A stretch of DNA of 64,000 bases from Chelativorans sp. Marseille-P2723 (GTDB lineage Bacteria > Pseudomonadota > Alphaproteobacteria > Rhizobiales > Rhizobiaceae): contig NZ_CADDWI010000009.1 in the NCBI RefSeq assembly GCF_902809845.1, forward strand, positions 434,001 through 498,000, written 5' to 3'. The notes below the pieces were generated by a model, which worked only from the letters and a program-made list of their open reading frames with translations, made no database searches and was not told the origin of the DNA. A program made the translations under genes and the position numbers. Of this stretch, positions 62,989-64,000 are shown piece by piece. Positions within the stretch are counted from its first letter, which is position 1. The number at the start of each line of letters is the position of its first letter.

Positions 62989-63924
62989 ATGCGCGTCGTC
63001 GTGGCGCTCGGCGGAAACGCGCTGCTGAAGCGCGGCGAGCCGATGACGGCCGAGGTCCAGCGCGCCAATGTTCGCAAGGCTGCCGAGGCGCTTGCTTCGC
63101 TGGCGCGCGAGCATGACATCATCGTCGCCCACGGCAATGGACCGCAGGTGGGCTTGCTGGCGCTGCAGGCCGCCGCCTACAAGGCGGTGGCCCCCTACCC
63201 TCTCGACATTCTCGGCGCCGAAAGCGTCGGCATGATCGGCTATCTCGTTGAGCAGGAACTCACCAACGCCCTGCCTGCGGCGACCAGGTTGGCGACGCTT
63301 CTCACCCAGATCGAGGTTGATCGCGACGATCCGGCTTTCGGCAGGCCGGAAAAGCCGATTGGCCCAGTTTACGACGACGTCGAAGCGGAAAAGGCGCGCA
63401 CGGCCCATGGCTGGGCCCTGGTTGAGGAAGCACAGGGGAAATGGCGACGAGTCGTGCCATCCCCCTTGCCCAAGCGCATCATCCAGATCGAGACGCTGCG
63501 GCTGCTCGTCGATCTCGGCGTCGTCGTAGTTTGCGCGGGTGGTGGCGGAATTCCGGTCATCCGCGACGAACAGAACGATCTGATGGGCGTGGAGGCAGTC
63601 ATCGACAAGGATCGGGCGGCCGGGCTTCTTGCCGAAGAACTCAGCGTCGACGCCTTCCTGATGCTCACCGATGTGGACGCCGTCTATGCGGATTGGGGAA
63701 CGCCGCAGCAGCGTGCGATTGACCATGTCCGGCCTGACCAGATCGACCCAGCCGACTTCCCGGCCGGTTCAATGGGCCCCAAGGTCGAAGCTGCTCGCGC
63801 TTTCGCCTCCCGCCCGGGCCGCATTGCGGGAATCGGCAGGCTCGAGGATGCTGCCGCAATCCTCGAGGGACGAGCCGGAACGCTGGTGAGCGCTACCGCC
63901 AATCCGCCTGCCCGCGGCGTTTGA
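62989..63924 (+). CDS. arcC: Carbamate kinase
   Basis: A 311-residue amino acid kinase-fold enzyme: VVALGGNALL (residues 3-12), VAHGNGPQVGLLAL (about 42), CAGGGGIPVI (about 178), EAVIDKDRAAGLLAEEL (about 199) and DVDAVYADWG. It turns carbamoyl phosphate and ADP into ATP, the energy-yielding last step. It starts one base after the arcB stop, so coupling is likely. The copy belonging to the first arc remnant lies beyond the window edge, if it exists. Confidence 0.96.
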   Translation: MRVVVALGGNALLKRGEPMTAEVQRANVRKAAEALASLAREHDIIVAHGNGPQVGLLALQAAAYKAVAPYPLDILGAESVGMIGYLVEQELTNALPAATRLATLLTQIEVDRDDPAFGRPEKPIGPVYDDVEAEKARTAHGWALVEEAQGKWRRVVPSPLPKRIIQIETLRLLVDLGVVVVCAGGGGIPVIRDEQNDLMGVEAVIDKDRAAGLLAEELSVDAFLMLTDVDAVYADWGTPQQRAIDHVRPDQIDPADFPAGSMGPKVEAARAFASRPGRIAGIGRLEDAAAILEGRAGTLVSATANPPARGV

Positions 63925-63949
63925 GCAAACCCGCAAGACGGGAACTGAT

Positions 63950-63984
63950 GACGGACCCTGGTTCTCCGTCCGGGTTCCGTCCTC
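63950..63984 (+). terminator. Candidate terminator after arcC
   Basis: GACGGACCC and GGGTTCCGTC form an imperfect stem with one bulged base around a 13-base loop, starting about 25 bases after the arcC stop. No T run follows within view. Confidence 0.4.
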
Positions 63985-64000
63985 GAAACAGCGCGTCTGT

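Noticed and set aside
1-64000. CRISPR arrays
   Set aside because: The only short repeats are two-copy tandem duplications inside genes and operator-like repeats; there are no spaced repeat arrays or cas genes.

Overview
The window is GC-rich, densely coded DNA that looks like a member of the Hyphomicrobiales (Rhizobiales). The grounds are a FixL-FixJ-FixK oxygen relay, BigR/SqrR-type ArsR regulators, narGHJI followed by a PpiC-type gene, and HAE1-type efflux genes. Genus cannot be read from the sequence alone; a Phyllobacteriaceae-like genus is a guess.

Layout. 1-1722 is the remnant of a first arginine deiminase operon on the minus strand (arcB cut by the window edge, arcA intact, only the last 70 codons or so of arcD). 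1723-6450 is inserted foreign DNA: a tape-measure fragment of a phage, a secreted metallopeptidase-like protein, a membrane protein beside a ParB-like remnant, and a DUF1883-TIR gene followed by a small conserved gene. 6464-20065 is a low-oxygen and stress block: fixK, an orphan receiver, fixJ, fixL, an accessory ftsH, a phosphoribosyltransferase, DUF2267, hsp20, an HhH protein, a sigma factor, a flavin-binding protein, UspA, a two-domain kinase and DUF302. 20081-25145 holds an RND pump with DUF2892 and an ArsR regulator. 25193-32258 is gbsR-cydDC-cydABX for cytochrome bd. 32482-41070 is a sulfur block: SulP, two YeeE proteins, an ArsR regulator, persulfide dioxygenase, DUF442, DUF2892, MFS, a third ArsR regulator, thioredoxin and sulfide:quinone reductase. 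41241-46056 holds a truncated metal ATPase, an IS3 fragment, acetate kinase and phosphoketolase. 46363-55438 is narK and narGHJI. 56532-58841 has a Lon-like/CBS junction and a CBS-DUF2267 gene. 59276-63924 is a second, complete arcDABC operon.

How it fits together. Most genes serve survival at low oxygen: nitrate respiration, a high-affinity oxidase, ATP from arginine and from acetyl phosphate, sulfide and persulfide handling, and protein quality control. Good TTGA-N6-TCAA (FNR/FixK) boxes lie in front of many of them, and a FixJ-like box lies in front of fixK, so the island may carry its own master regulators. Three separate ArsR proteins share the two-cysteine spacing of persulfide sensors (66 residues apart), one for each sulfur or efflux operon.

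The region is also strikingly damaged. arcD, narG, cydC, cydD, xfp, ackA, a lon-like gene, a metal ATPase gene, a phosphoribosyltransferase gene, an HhH gene and a DUF442 gene are all truncated or frameshifted. Four lesions or length changes are perfect two-copy tandem duplications (27, 28, 38 and 48 bp). Either this is a decaying anaerobic island or part of the damage is assembly error; reads would decide. No rRNA, tRNA or CRISPR was recognised.
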